Source of the DNA: Jejudonia soesokkakensis
GTDB taxonomy: Bacteria > Bacteroidota > Bacteroidia > Flavobacteriales > Flavobacteriaceae
Direction of reading: 5' to 3'
Assembly: GCF_042664795.1 (NCBI RefSeq)
Contig: NZ_JBHTBN010000005.1
Span: forward strand, 216,170 to 280,169
DNA: 64,000 nucleotides
In this document: one piece after another, positions 52,973 through 60,788 of the stretch
Layout: every line of letters begins with the position of its first letter
Numbering within the stretch: the stretch's first letter is position 1
Program-made: the position numbers and the translations under genes
The notes under the pieces: model-generated
Databases searched by the model: none
What the model was told of the DNA's origin: nothing
The model's input: the letters and a program-made list of their open reading frames with translations, nothing else

Positions 52973-54052
52973 ATGTTGAGTATCCTTGATAAGTATATTT
53001 TAAAGAAATATCTGGGCACCTTTGGGCTTATGTTATTGCTTTTTATACCAATAGGAATTACTGTTCACCTTGCTGAAAAAATTGATAAAATATTAGAAAA
53101 CGAAGTGCCTTTTATAACGGTAGCCCTCTATTTTGTTGATTTTACTATTTACTTCGCAAACCTTCTTTTTCCTTTGTTCTTGTTTCTTTCGGTAATTTGG
53201 TTTACTTCAAAACTGGCAAATAATACAGAGGTAATCGCTTTTTTAAGTAGTGGAGTTTCATATTACAGATTTTTAAGACCTTATATGATTGGGGCAACCA
53301 TTGTATGTATAGGAGGAATATTTCTAGGAATGTACCTCGCTCCAAGTGCAAGTGAAGGGTTTAACGAGTTTTCATATAAATACCTAAAAAAGGGAAAAAA
53401 GGATCGGGACCAATCCAATGTATATCGACAAATTAACGACAATGACTATATTTATGTTAGTTATTTTAATGTCAAGAATCAATCAGGTAGCAACTTTACT
53501 TTAGAACATTTTGAAGGCAATGAGATGAAGTATAAAATTTCTGCAGGAAATATTAGGTATAATGATAAGGATAGTACCTATACGTTAAGTAATTATACAA
53601 AACGAACAGTAGGGGAGGACGAAGATATTCTAGAAACAAGACCTAAAGTAGATACCACCTTTACTTTTGAAATGGAGGATCTCACACCCGTAGATTATAT
53701 TGCCGAAACCAAAAATTTCACAGAGCTTCGGACTTTTATAAAACGTGAAAAAGCACGCGGATCTTCTTACATTAACAGATATGAAGTTGTACAATACAAA
53801 AGAATAAGTTTACCAATTTCTGCTTATATATTAACGATAATCGCAGTAGCAGTATCTTCGGTCAAAAGACGGGGGGGAATGGGTATTAACCTCGCTATTG
53901 GAATTGCAGTTGGGATGGTGTTTGTCTTTTTTGATAAAATCTTTGGTACTATGGCAGAGCAAAGTGATATGTCGCCCTTGGTTGCGACTTGGTTGCCAAA
54001 TATTGTTTTTGGTATTTTAGCACTTTATCTGTTACGCAATGCAAAACGCTAA
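52973..54052 (+). CDS. LptF/LptG family LPS export permease
   Basis: 359 residues, six membrane helices: three near the N-terminus (YLGTFGLMLLLFIPIGITVHL; TVALYFVDFTIYFANLLFPLFLFLSVIW; FLRPYMIGATIVCIGGIFLGMYLAPS), a periplasmic beta-jellyroll domain (about 130-260), and three at the end (LPISAYILTIIAVAVSSVK, GGMGINLAIGIAVGMVFVFFDKIF, LVATWLPNIVFGILALYLL). Matches the LptF/G (YjgP/YjgQ) family, which with LptB extracts LPS from the inner membrane. Starts three bases after tgt and links with the OstA-like protein at 34193. Confidence 0.9.
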   Translation: MLSILDKYILKKYLGTFGLMLLLFIPIGITVHLAEKIDKILENEVPFITVALYFVDFTIYFANLLFPLFLFLSVIWFTSKLANNTEVIAFLSSGVSYYRFLRPYMIGATIVCIGGIFLGMYLAPSASEGFNEFSYKYLKKGKKDRDQSNVYRQINDNDYIYVSYFNVKNQSGSNFTLEHFEGNEMKYKISAGNIRYNDKDSTYTLSNYTKRTVGEDEDILETRPKVDTTFTFEMEDLTPVDYIAETKNFTELRTFIKREKARGSSYINRYEVVQYKRISLPISAYILTIIAVAVSSVKRRGGMGINLAIGIAVGMVFVFFDKIFGTMAEQSDMSPLVATWLPNIVFGILALYLLRNAKR

Positions 54053-54932
54053 ACTTACCAATTACCTTCATTTACACTTTATCGTTTTTATATGGGGATT
54101 TACAGCCGTACTTGGAGCTTTAATATCTATAGGAGCAATCCCTTTGGTGTGGTTTCGAATGGTATTGGCAACTGGCTTTATCGCGCTTTTCATTGGCTAT
54201 AAAAAGATAGGTCTTAGATTTTCAAAGAAAACTCTGCTGGGTTTTTTATTAGCAGGATTCATCATTGCAGCACATTGGCTGGCTTTTTTTGGAGCAATTA
54301 AAGTTTCAAATGTTTCAGTTACGCTGGCAATCATGTCTACCGGGGCTTTCTTTACTTCGTTATTAGAACCCCTTTTTTATAAGCGAAAAGTTATAGGATA
54401 TGAAGTGCTATTTGGACTTTTAGTTGTTGTGGGGCTGTACATAATATTTAATGTAGAAACCGAATATATCTTCGGAATCCTCCTCGCATTGTGTGCTTCT
54501 TTTTTAGGGGCTTTGTTTTCAGTGATTAACGGAAAATTTGCAACAAAGTATAATGCTTCAGCAATTTCATTTTATGAATTAGGCTTCGGAATGTTATGCA
54601 TAACAGTCTACTTAGCTTTCAGCGGAAGCTTTACAGCAAACTTTTTTGTCTTAACAGCCAATGACTGGATTTTACTCCTATTGCTGGCTTCTGTGTGTAC
54701 AGCATACGCATTTATAGCTTCCGTACACGTAATGAAGTGGATAAGTCCTTATACCGTAATGCTAACAATAAATATGGAACCTGTATACGGAATCATCCTT
54801 GCTTTGCTCTTATTGGGTGATAGCGAAAACATGAGTTCGCAATTTTATTATGGAGCAGCGATCATCCTGCTAACAGTGATCGCAAACGGAATAATTAAAA
54901 CCCGCAATGAAAGAAAACGCAGGACTTCATAG
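54039..54932 (+). CDS. EamA/DMT-family transporter
   Basis: 297 residues, about ten membrane helices in two EamA repeats (FIVFIWGFTAVLGALISIGAIPLVWFRMVLATGFIA... and ILLALCASFLGALFSVINGKFATKYNA...). The drug/metabolite transporter superfamily is broad and the substrate cannot be inferred. Its ATG lies 14 bases inside the end of the lptF gene, so translation may be coupled. A separate, non-homologous upstream part was not seen. Confidence 0.85.
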   Translation: MQNAKLTNYLHLHFIVFIWGFTAVLGALISIGAIPLVWFRMVLATGFIALFIGYKKIGLRFSKKTLLGFLLAGFIIAAHWLAFFGAIKVSNVSVTLAIMSTGAFFTSLLEPLFYKRKVIGYEVLFGLLVVVGLYIIFNVETEYIFGILLALCASFLGALFSVINGKFATKYNASAISFYELGFGMLCITVYLAFSGSFTANFFVLTANDWILLLLLASVCTAYAFIASVHVMKWISPYTVMLTINMEPVYGIILALLLLGDSENMSSQFYYGAAIILLTVIANGIIKTRNERKRRTS

Positions 54933-54951
54933 AAAGCTAACAACAAAATTT

Positions 54952-54959
54952 TATCTTTG
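54952..54959 (+). promoter_or_regulatory. Bacteroidota -7 element for accA
   Basis: TATCTTTG, perfect match to TAnnTTTG, 36 bases before the accA ATG. Confidence 0.5.
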
Positions 54960-54994
54960 TAAGCTATACTAAAAACTTTTCAAGTAAAATACAT

Positions 54995-55948
54995 ATGGAA
55001 TATCTTGAATTTGAATTACCTATCAAAGAACTACAGGAACAATATGAAAAGGCCTGCCAGATTGGGGAGGACAGTGATGTAGATGTTACCAACACCTGTA
55101 AGCAGATAGAAAAGAAACTTAAAGAAACTAAGAAAGAAATCTATAAAAACTTGACGCCTTGGCAGCGAGTTCAATTGTCCAGACACCCTAACCGTCCTTA
55201 TACAATGGATTACATCAAAGCCATTTGTGGAGATTCATTTTTAGAATTACACGGTGACCGTAATTTTAAGGATGACAAAGCAATGGTTGGCGGACTGGGG
55301 AAAATAGGAGATCAAAGCTATATGTTCGTTGGGCAACAAAAGGGCTACAATACCAAAACACGTCAGTATCGAAATTTTGGTATGGCAAATCCAGAAGGTT
55401 ACCGAAAAGCGCTACGCTTAATGAAATCTGCCGAAAAATTTGGAGTGCCTGTAGTATGCTTAATTGATACACCGGGAGCATTCCCAGGGTTAGAAGCCGA
55501 AGAAAGAGGACAGGGTGAAGCTATTGCCCGAAATATCTTAGAAATGACACGCCTTAAAGTACCTATCATCGTTGTGATCATAGGTGAAGGCGCTAGTGGA
55601 GGAGCGTTAGGAATAGGCGTTGGAGATAGGGTGTTGATGTTGGAAAATACATGGTACTCGGTCATCTCACCAGAAAGTTGTTCTTCTATATTATGGAGAA
55701 GTTGGGAATTCAAAGAAGTTGCTGCCGAAGCACTAAAATTGACAGCGACCGATATGAAAAAACAAAAACTAATCGATGTAATTGTTAAAGAACCATTGGG
55801 AGGAGCACATACCAACAGAGAAGATACTTTTAAAACAGTTGCCACTGCAATCGATAAAGAATATAAAGCGTTAAAAGATTTATCACCAAAAGATTTAGTT
55901 GAACAACGCATGGACAAATATTCTGAAATGGGAGTCTTTAAAGGATAA
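54995..55948 (+). CDS. accA: Acetyl-CoA carboxylase carboxyltransferase subunit alpha
   Basis: 317 residues, complete AccA. N-terminal helical part (EYLEFELPIKELQEQYEKA), DFLELHGDRNFKDDKAMVGG-type segment (SFLELHGDRNF), NPEGYRKALRLM, IDTPGAFPGLEAEERGQGEA, and VVIIGEGASGGALGIGVGDRVLMLENTWYSVISPE, the crotonase-fold oxyanion and substrate loops. Transfers carboxyl from biotin to acetyl-CoA with AccD to begin fatty acid synthesis. Own promoter and terminator, so a single-gene unit. Confidence 0.96.
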   Translation: MEYLEFELPIKELQEQYEKACQIGEDSDVDVTNTCKQIEKKLKETKKEIYKNLTPWQRVQLSRHPNRPYTMDYIKAICGDSFLELHGDRNFKDDKAMVGGLGKIGDQSYMFVGQQKGYNTKTRQYRNFGMANPEGYRKALRLMKSAEKFGVPVVCLIDTPGAFPGLEAEERGQGEAIARNILEMTRLKVPIIVVIIGEGASGGALGIGVGDRVLMLENTWYSVISPESCSSILWRSWEFKEVAAEALKLTATDMKKQKLIDVIVKEPLGGAHTNREDTFKTVATAIDKEYKALKDLSPKDLVEQRMDKYSEMGVFKG

Positions 55949-55970
55949 TTTCAGCAATACCAAGACATTA

Positions 55971-56003
55971 AAAAATTCGAAGCTGACCCTTCGAATTTTT
56001 TTT
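55971..56003 (+). terminator. Terminator after accA
   Basis: AATTCGAAG pairs with CTTCGAATT around a short loop, then a run of eight T. Symmetrical A and T flanks allow it to act in both directions. Confidence 0.85.
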
Positions 56004-56103
56004 GTGGTTATTAACATGTTATCTGTAGTTTTCAACAATTAGATGTAGATATTCACGTTCAAATTACAACGCATACTCTTAACATTTTCTTTACATTCGT
56101 GCC

Positions 56104-57657
56104 ATGGAAAAACTAAAGCCCCAGCAATCATATGCATCTCGTTCTGCGCAAGTAATTTCGCTTGAAAAAGGAAAAATTCCACCTCAAGCTATTGATTTGG
56201 AAGAAGTTGTGCTTGGAGCTATGATGATTGATAAAAAAGGTGTGGATGAGGTAATTGATATTTTGTCTGATGATGTTTTCTATAAAGAAGCTCACCAACA
56301 TATATTTGCAGCCATACATACACTCTTCGAAAATAGTGAGCCGGTTGACTTATTAACCGTTTCGGCTCAATTAAAAAGAGAACAAAAGTTGGATGTTTCT
56401 GGAGGTGAATTTTACCTGGTTCAACTAACCCAAAAAGTATCTTCCTCGGCACATATTGAGTTTCATGCGCGTATAATTCTTCAGAAGTATATTCAACGTA
56501 GTTTAATTAAAATTTCGAACGAAATAATCGAAGACTCCTACGATGAAACAACCGATGTTTTTGATCTGTTAGACACAGCAGAATCTAAATTATACGAAAT
56601 TACTCAAGGCAATATTAAGCGTTCTTCTGAAACTGCACAGCAATTAGTAATACAGGCAAAGAAAAAAATTGAAGAAATTGCAAATAAGGAAGGACTTTCG
56701 GGAGTACCTTCAGGGTTTGACAAGGTAGATAAGCTCACTTCTGGTTGGCAGCCTAGTGATTTAATCATTATCGCAGCACGTCCTGGTATGGGTAAGACAG
56801 CATTAACCTTGTCTATGGCTCGAAATATTGCTGTAGAACATAACATTCCTGTGGCATTTTTCTCACTGGAGATGTCCTCGGTGCAATTAATTACTCGATT
56901 AATTTCTTCCGAAACAGGATTGTCTTCTGAAAAGCTGAGAACAGGTAACCTTGAAAAGCATGAATGGGAACAGTTGAATGTAAAAGTAAAAGGGCTGGAG
57001 AAAGCACCTTTATTTATTGACGACACTCCTTCATTATCTATTTTTGATCTTCGGGCCAAGGCAAGACGTTTGTCTTCCCAACACGGAATTAAACTTATTG
57101 TGGTAGATTACCTTCAGTTAATGACAGCAGGCGGCAGTCAGAAGGGTGGGAATCGTGAACAAGAAATTTCTACCATTTCCCGAAACTTGAAAGCCTTGGC
57201 AAAAGAATTAAACGTACCTGTTATTGCCCTTTCACAATTATCCCGTGCGGTTGAAACCCGTGGAGGAAGTAAAAGACCTTTGTTAAGTGACCTTAGAGAA
57301 TCTGGTGCTATTGAGCAGGATGCCGATATTGTATCGTTTATTTACCGCCCAGAATATTATAAAATTGACGAATGGGATGATGAAGAGCGTACGCCAACCG
57401 ATGGGCAAGCCGAGTTTATCGTAGCTAAACACCGTAATGGAGGATTGGACGAAATAAGACTTCGATTTGTAGGTCATTTAGGTAAGTTTGAAAATTTAGA
57501 GACTTTTAATTTTACCAATGAAATTCATTCAAAAATGAATGCTGCCGCCAATGACGACACTTTTAAAACAGACAATCTCCCGAGTCCTGATGAAGCTTTT
57601 GGAAGTTCGATGAATGATGACTTGTCCGGTTCAAATGACGATGAGGTTCCTTTTTAA
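56104..57657 (+). CDS. dnaB: Replicative DNA helicase
   Basis: 517 residues. N-terminal helical domain (IDLEEVVLGAMMIDKKGVDEV), then the RecA-like motor: PSGFDKVDKLTSGWQPSDLIIIAARPGMGKTALTLSMARN (Walker A), VAFFSLEMSS, LIVVDYLQLM (Walker B), IALSQLSRAVETRGG, LRESGAIEQDADIV and the C-terminal FIVAKHRNGGLDEIRLRF. Hexameric helicase of the replication fork. ATG start; a TACATTCG box nearby (56092) could be its -7 element. Followed by about 110 bases with a hairpin before the next gene. Confidence 0.97.
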   Translation: MEKLKPQQSYASRSAQVISLEKGKIPPQAIDLEEVVLGAMMIDKKGVDEVIDILSDDVFYKEAHQHIFAAIHTLFENSEPVDLLTVSAQLKREQKLDVSGGEFYLVQLTQKVSSSAHIEFHARIILQKYIQRSLIKISNEIIEDSYDETTDVFDLLDTAESKLYEITQGNIKRSSETAQQLVIQAKKKIEEIANKEGLSGVPSGFDKVDKLTSGWQPSDLIIIAARPGMGKTALTLSMARNIAVEHNIPVAFFSLEMSSVQLITRLISSETGLSSEKLRTGNLEKHEWEQLNVKVKGLEKAPLFIDDTPSLSIFDLRAKARRLSSQHGIKLIVVDYLQLMTAGGSQKGGNREQEISTISRNLKALAKELNVPVIALSQLSRAVETRGGSKRPLLSDLRESGAIEQDADIVSFIYRPEYYKIDEWDDEERTPTDGQAEFIVAKHRNGGLDEIRLRFVGHLGKFENLETFNFTNEIHSKMNAAANDDTFKTDNLPSPDEAFGSSMNDDLSGSNDDEVPF

Positions 57658-57728
57658 TTCATTATAATAACCTATTTTAATTCCTTTGTAGTGACTACTT
57701 TGGCGTAGTATTTGCCGTTATCGCTATG

Positions 57729-57754
57729 ATTCTACCCTAATTTTTAGGTAGAAT
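57729..57754. promoter_or_regulatory. Inverted repeat overlapping the promoter of the 57770 gene
   Basis: ATTCTACCCTAA and TTAGGTAGAAT form a nearly perfect inverted repeat (one unpaired C) separated by TTT. It lacks a T tract, and a TATATTTA box (57758-57765) follows directly, so it overlaps where a -33 region would be. It may be an operator. Confidence 0.45.
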
Positions 57755-57769
57755 AGTTATATTTATCCT

Positions 57770-59032
57770 ATGTCAAAATTATTTTCAATTCTCTTTGTTT
57801 TATTCTTTTCAATGAATGCCTGGGCTTCCTATATTTTAATCCCCATGGATGCCGAAGGACAAAAAGAACATCTTAAAGCCTACGGAATAACTTACTGGAC
57901 TCTTGAAAAAAATGCCAAAGTAAAATGGTTGTTGAACTATCGCGGAGGATCTTTTTTATTGCCAGACTCTGAAGAAATTAAAAAAGAATGCCAGATTAGA
58001 GGTGTTTCTTTTGAAGTGATATCAGATTCAAAAGCAGAACAAATACTTACATTAATAAGTAGTCCATCTCAAAATATGGAAGCTGTAGTTTTGGAAAAAG
58101 CACCAAGAATTGCTGTATATTCTCCAAAAAGTAATTTACCCTGGGATGATGCCGTGACTATGGTCTTAACCTATGCCGAAATACCATATACTACAATTTA
58201 TGATGAAGAAGTAATGGGTGATCAATTATTGCTTTATGACTGGTTACATTTACATCATGAGGATTTTACAGGTCAATACGGAAAATTCTACAGAAGTTAC
58301 AGAGCGACACCTTGGTATATTGAAGAAAAGAAAAACGCGGAAGCGTTGGCTGCCAAAATGGGGTATGATAAAGTTTCCGAAGCCAAAAGAGACGTCGCCT
58401 TAAAAATTAGGGATTATGTTGTAGGAGGTGGATTTATGTTTGCGATGTGTAGTGCGACCGATAGCTTTGATATTGCATTGGCAGCTTCAGACGGAGTGGA
58501 TATTTGTGAACCTATGTTTGATGGAGATCCAAGTGACCCTGGGTACCAAAGTAAAATTGATTTCAGAAAAACATTTGCATTTAAAGATTTCACGCTGGAA
58601 AGAAACCCTATGGTCTATGAATTTTCTTCCATCGATATGACTGCTAAGCGGAGGATAAATAAAGAAACAGATTATTTTACGTTGATGGATTATTCAGCAA
58701 AGTGGGATCCAATTCCTTGCATGTTGGTTCAAAACCATACCGCCCTAGTAAAGGGATTTATGGGACAGACTACTTCCTATGACAGAAATGAAATTAAGTC
58801 AAATGTTTTGATAATGGGTGAAAATAAAGCAAACGGTGAGGCTAGATATATCCATGGGATTAAAGGAAAAGGATTTTTCACTTTCTATGGAGGCCATGAT
58901 CCTGAAGATTACCAGCATCGAGTAGGTGATGCTAAAACAGAGTTGGCGTTGCATCCCAATTCGCCTGGCTATCGGTTAATTTTAAATAACGTATTGTTTC
59001 CTGCTGCAAAGAAGAAAAAGCAAAAAACCTAA
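57770..59032 (+). CDS. Conserved periplasmic protein with cysteine-nucleophile-like motif (not asparagine synthetase)
   Basis: 420 residues. Signal peptide (KLFSILFVLFFSMNAWAS) directs it to the periplasm. The fold looks like a class I amidotransferase/ThuA-type alpha/beta domain: IAVYSPKSNLPWDDAVTMVL, YDEEVMGDQLLLYDWLHLHHEDFTGQY, VVGGGFMFAMCSATDSFDIAL with Cys227 in a nucleophile-elbow-like turn, and GKGFFTFYGGHDPEDYQHRVGD with His376 and His383 as candidate partners. The same family is often labelled 'asparagine synthetase B' in databases, but neither the N-terminal Cys amidotransferase nor the synthetase ATP-binding SGGxDS motif is present. Function unknown. Confidence 0.7.
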   Translation: MSKLFSILFVLFFSMNAWASYILIPMDAEGQKEHLKAYGITYWTLEKNAKVKWLLNYRGGSFLLPDSEEIKKECQIRGVSFEVISDSKAEQILTLISSPSQNMEAVVLEKAPRIAVYSPKSNLPWDDAVTMVLTYAEIPYTTIYDEEVMGDQLLLYDWLHLHHEDFTGQYGKFYRSYRATPWYIEEKKNAEALAAKMGYDKVSEAKRDVALKIRDYVVGGGFMFAMCSATDSFDIALAASDGVDICEPMFDGDPSDPGYQSKIDFRKTFAFKDFTLERNPMVYEFSSIDMTAKRRINKETDYFTLMDYSAKWDPIPCMLVQNHTALVKGFMGQTTSYDRNEIKSNVLIMGENKANGEARYIHGIKGKGFFTFYGGHDPEDYQHRVGDAKTELALHPNSPGYRLILNNVLFPAAKKKKQKT

Positions 59033-59033
59033 A

Positions 59034-59975
59034 TTATTTTTTATACTGAAGGTTTTTATAGAAATCTTTTGGAGGTAATACAGTAATTTCTACACGCCTA
59101 TTCATTTTTTTATTTTCGACGGTTGTATTTTCTAACTTAGGTTTTGTTTCTCCGAAGGCTTTAATATCATAATCATAAAGTGCCTCATAGCCAAGTAGTG
59201 CTTCAATTCGATCTTTTACTGTTAGACATCTGTTTTCTGAAAGTACTTGGTTGTATTCATGTTCACCATCACTATCGGTATGACCTTCAATTCGAATTGT
59301 AGCTTTGTCTACTTTTTTTATAGTTTCTGAAAGTTCTATAAGTGTTTTATGTGCCTCTTCTTTTAATTGAAACTTTGCAATATCAAAGAGTACATCAGCA
59401 TTAATCGTTAGTTTGATCACACTATTTACAGCAGCAATAGCATCAATATCGGCTCCGGCCGTTTTACTTTTGCACATTCCTTTCAAATCTGTAATGCGTA
59501 GATAATAGTATACTACATCTGTTGGGATTTTATGATCCTCAAGATCAATACTTGATTTTCCTCCACTAATTTTTCCGGCAGCTAACCAGGTATTTCCATC
59601 TTCTGAAATTTCAATACTGGCAGACTCCCGCGAGGGTCCAACCTCAAAAATATAAAGATCTCTTCCTGGTAAATTCATAAATCCATTGTCTGTAAATGCG
59701 ACTGTAATAGTGCCTGCACAACCTATAGAGGTAAAATTTGGGATATGATAATTTTTATAATCTGGTTCGTGCAAACACTGTAGCGGATCACTAAATTTTT
59801 CAATAGGTTCAGGAATTCCCATTTTAAAACTGACCAGCGAGTCGGCAAAAGAAATTTTCCCCAATGGAAGATATATAGATTCGTATCTGTCAATACGATA
59901 TTTCTTGCCTGTTTTCTGGGCAGATACAGGAAGCATAATGATAAAAACAAGTATAAAAATAAGATGTTTACACAT
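59034..59975 (-). CDS. OmpA-family outer membrane/periplasmic protein
   Basis: 313 residues. Signal peptide (KHLIFILVFIIMLPVSAQ). Residues about 25-190 form a beta-rich domain (SFADSLVSFKMG, GCAGTITVAFTDNGF, LYIFEVGPSRESASIEIS, SIDLEDHKIPTDVVYYYLRIT) that I do not recognise; residues about 195-313 are an OmpA peptidoglycan-binding domain: VLFDIAKFQLKEEAHKTL, TIRIEGHTDSDGEHEYNQVLSENR, IKAFGETKPKLENTT and NRRVEITVLPP. The conserved Asp and Arg for diaminopimelate binding are in HTDSDG..YN..LSENR and NRRVEI. Convergent with the 57770 gene, one base between the stops. Confidence 0.88.
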   Translation of the reverse strand: MCKHLIFILVFIIMLPVSAQKTGKKYRIDRYESIYLPLGKISFADSLVSFKMGIPEPIEKFSDPLQCLHEPDYKNYHIPNFTSIGCAGTITVAFTDNGFMNLPGRDLYIFEVGPSRESASIEISEDGNTWLAAGKISGGKSSIDLEDHKIPTDVVYYYLRITDLKGMCKSKTAGADIDAIAAVNSVIKLTINADVLFDIAKFQLKEEAHKTLIELSETIKKVDKATIRIEGHTDSDGEHEYNQVLSENRCLTVKDRIEALLGYEALYDYDIKAFGETKPKLENTTVENKKMNRRVEITVLPPKDFYKNLQYKK

Positions 59976-60016
59976 GTTAAAAATTTACACTAATATAGAA
60001 ACTATTTTTTTGGCAA

Positions 60017-60046
60017 TAAAAAACCCACTCTAAAGGAGTGGGTTTT
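60017..60046 (-). terminator. Terminator of the thrS-infC-rpmI-rplT operon
   Basis: On the minus strand, AAAACCCACTC pairs with GAGTGGGTTTT, followed by more T, 25 bases after the rplT stop. Confidence 0.9.
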
Positions 60047-60071
60047 AGTGAAATAATAAGGTGAATAATTC

Positions 60072-60416
60072 TTATTTTACTTTCTTTACGATCGCTTCAA
60101 AAGCTTCTGGATGGTTCATCGCTAAATCGGCAAGTACCTTACGGTTCAATTCGATTCCTGCTTTTTTCATTCCACCCATAAACTGTGAATAAGACATTCC
60201 ATGCTGACGAGCACCTGCATTGATACGTGTGATCCACAAGGCTCTAAATGTTCTCTTTTTTGCACGACGGTCTCTGTATGAGTAAGACATTGCTTTCTCA
60301 ACAGCATTTTTTGCAACCGTCCATACGTTTTTACGTCTTCCAAAGTATCCTTTGGCTTGCTTCATTACCTTTTTTCTTCGGGCTCTTGAAGCAACTGAAT
60401 TTACTGATCTTGGCAT
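60072..60416 (-). CDS. rplT: 50S ribosomal protein L20
   Basis: 114 residues, complete. Basic N-terminus PRSVNSVASRARRKKVMKQAKGYFGRRKNVW, then TVAKNAVEKAMSYSYRDRRAKKRTFRALWITRINAG and the C-terminal globular part with GMKKAGIELNRKVLADLA. Early-assembly 23S rRNA-binding protein and, in E. coli, translational repressor of the rpmI-rplT message. Last gene of the thrS operon, 96 bases after rpmI with two palindromes in the gap. Confidence 0.98.
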   Translation of the reverse strand: MPRSVNSVASRARRKKVMKQAKGYFGRRKNVWTVAKNAVEKAMSYSYRDRRAKKRTFRALWITRINAGARQHGMSYSQFMGGMKKAGIELNRKVLADLAMNHPEAFEAIVKKVK

Positions 60417-60442
60417 AATTTAATTGTTTTTTGTAGCAGGCG

Positions 60443-60507
60443 ATTCAATATTGAATTCTTGTATTGGCCTAACTCCAGGGTTTAAATATTTGTTTTAACC
60501 GGTTAAA
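60443..60507. promoter_or_regulatory. Two perfect 14-bp palindromes between rpmI and rplT
   Basis: ATTCAATATTGAAT (60443-60456) and TTTAACCGGTTAAA (60494-60507) are both perfect inverted repeats within the 96-base gap. The second begins six bases after the rpmI stop. They may act as RNA processing or L20-control structures, or as mild terminators without T tracts. Confidence 0.4.
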
Positions 60508-60512
60508 CAGAT

Positions 60513-60710
60513 TTACTTCAAACGAAGCATTTGTTTAACATTACTTTCATCAGCCTCATGAACTAATCCATCATGGGTTAATGCTAACTTGCGCTTTTTA
60601 GACTTCTTTGTTAAGATGTGGCTTTTAAACGCATGCTTTCTTTTAATTTTTCCTGTACCTGTTAGCTTAAAACGCTTCTTTGCACTGGATTTTGTTTTTT
60701 GTTTCGGCAT
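60513..60710 (-). CDS. rpmI: 50S ribosomal protein L35
   Basis: 65 residues, complete: PKQKTKSSAKKRFKLTGTGK then RKHAFKSHILTKKSKKRK, the L35 signature, ending in ESNVKQMLRL. Small basic structural protein of the large subunit. ATG start with an AAAGGAAAC purine site close upstream. Second gene from the end of the thrS-infC-rpmI-rplT operon. Confidence 0.97.
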   Translation of the reverse strand: MPKQKTKSSAKKRFKLTGTGKIKRKHAFKSHILTKKSKKRKLALTHDGLVHEADESNVKQMLRLK

Positions 60711-60740
60711 GTTTCCTTTATTTATTATTATTTCACTTTA

Positions 60741-60761
60741 TATACTCTATAAACGAGTATA
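60741..60761 (-). promoter_or_regulatory. Hairpin between infC and rpmI
   Basis: TATACTC and GAGTATA form a seven-base stem with a seven-base loop, 31 bases before the rpmI ATG, without a following T tract. Possible translational control site. Confidence 0.35.
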
Positions 60762-60788
60762 ACTTTTTATAATGACTCCTTTTGGAGA

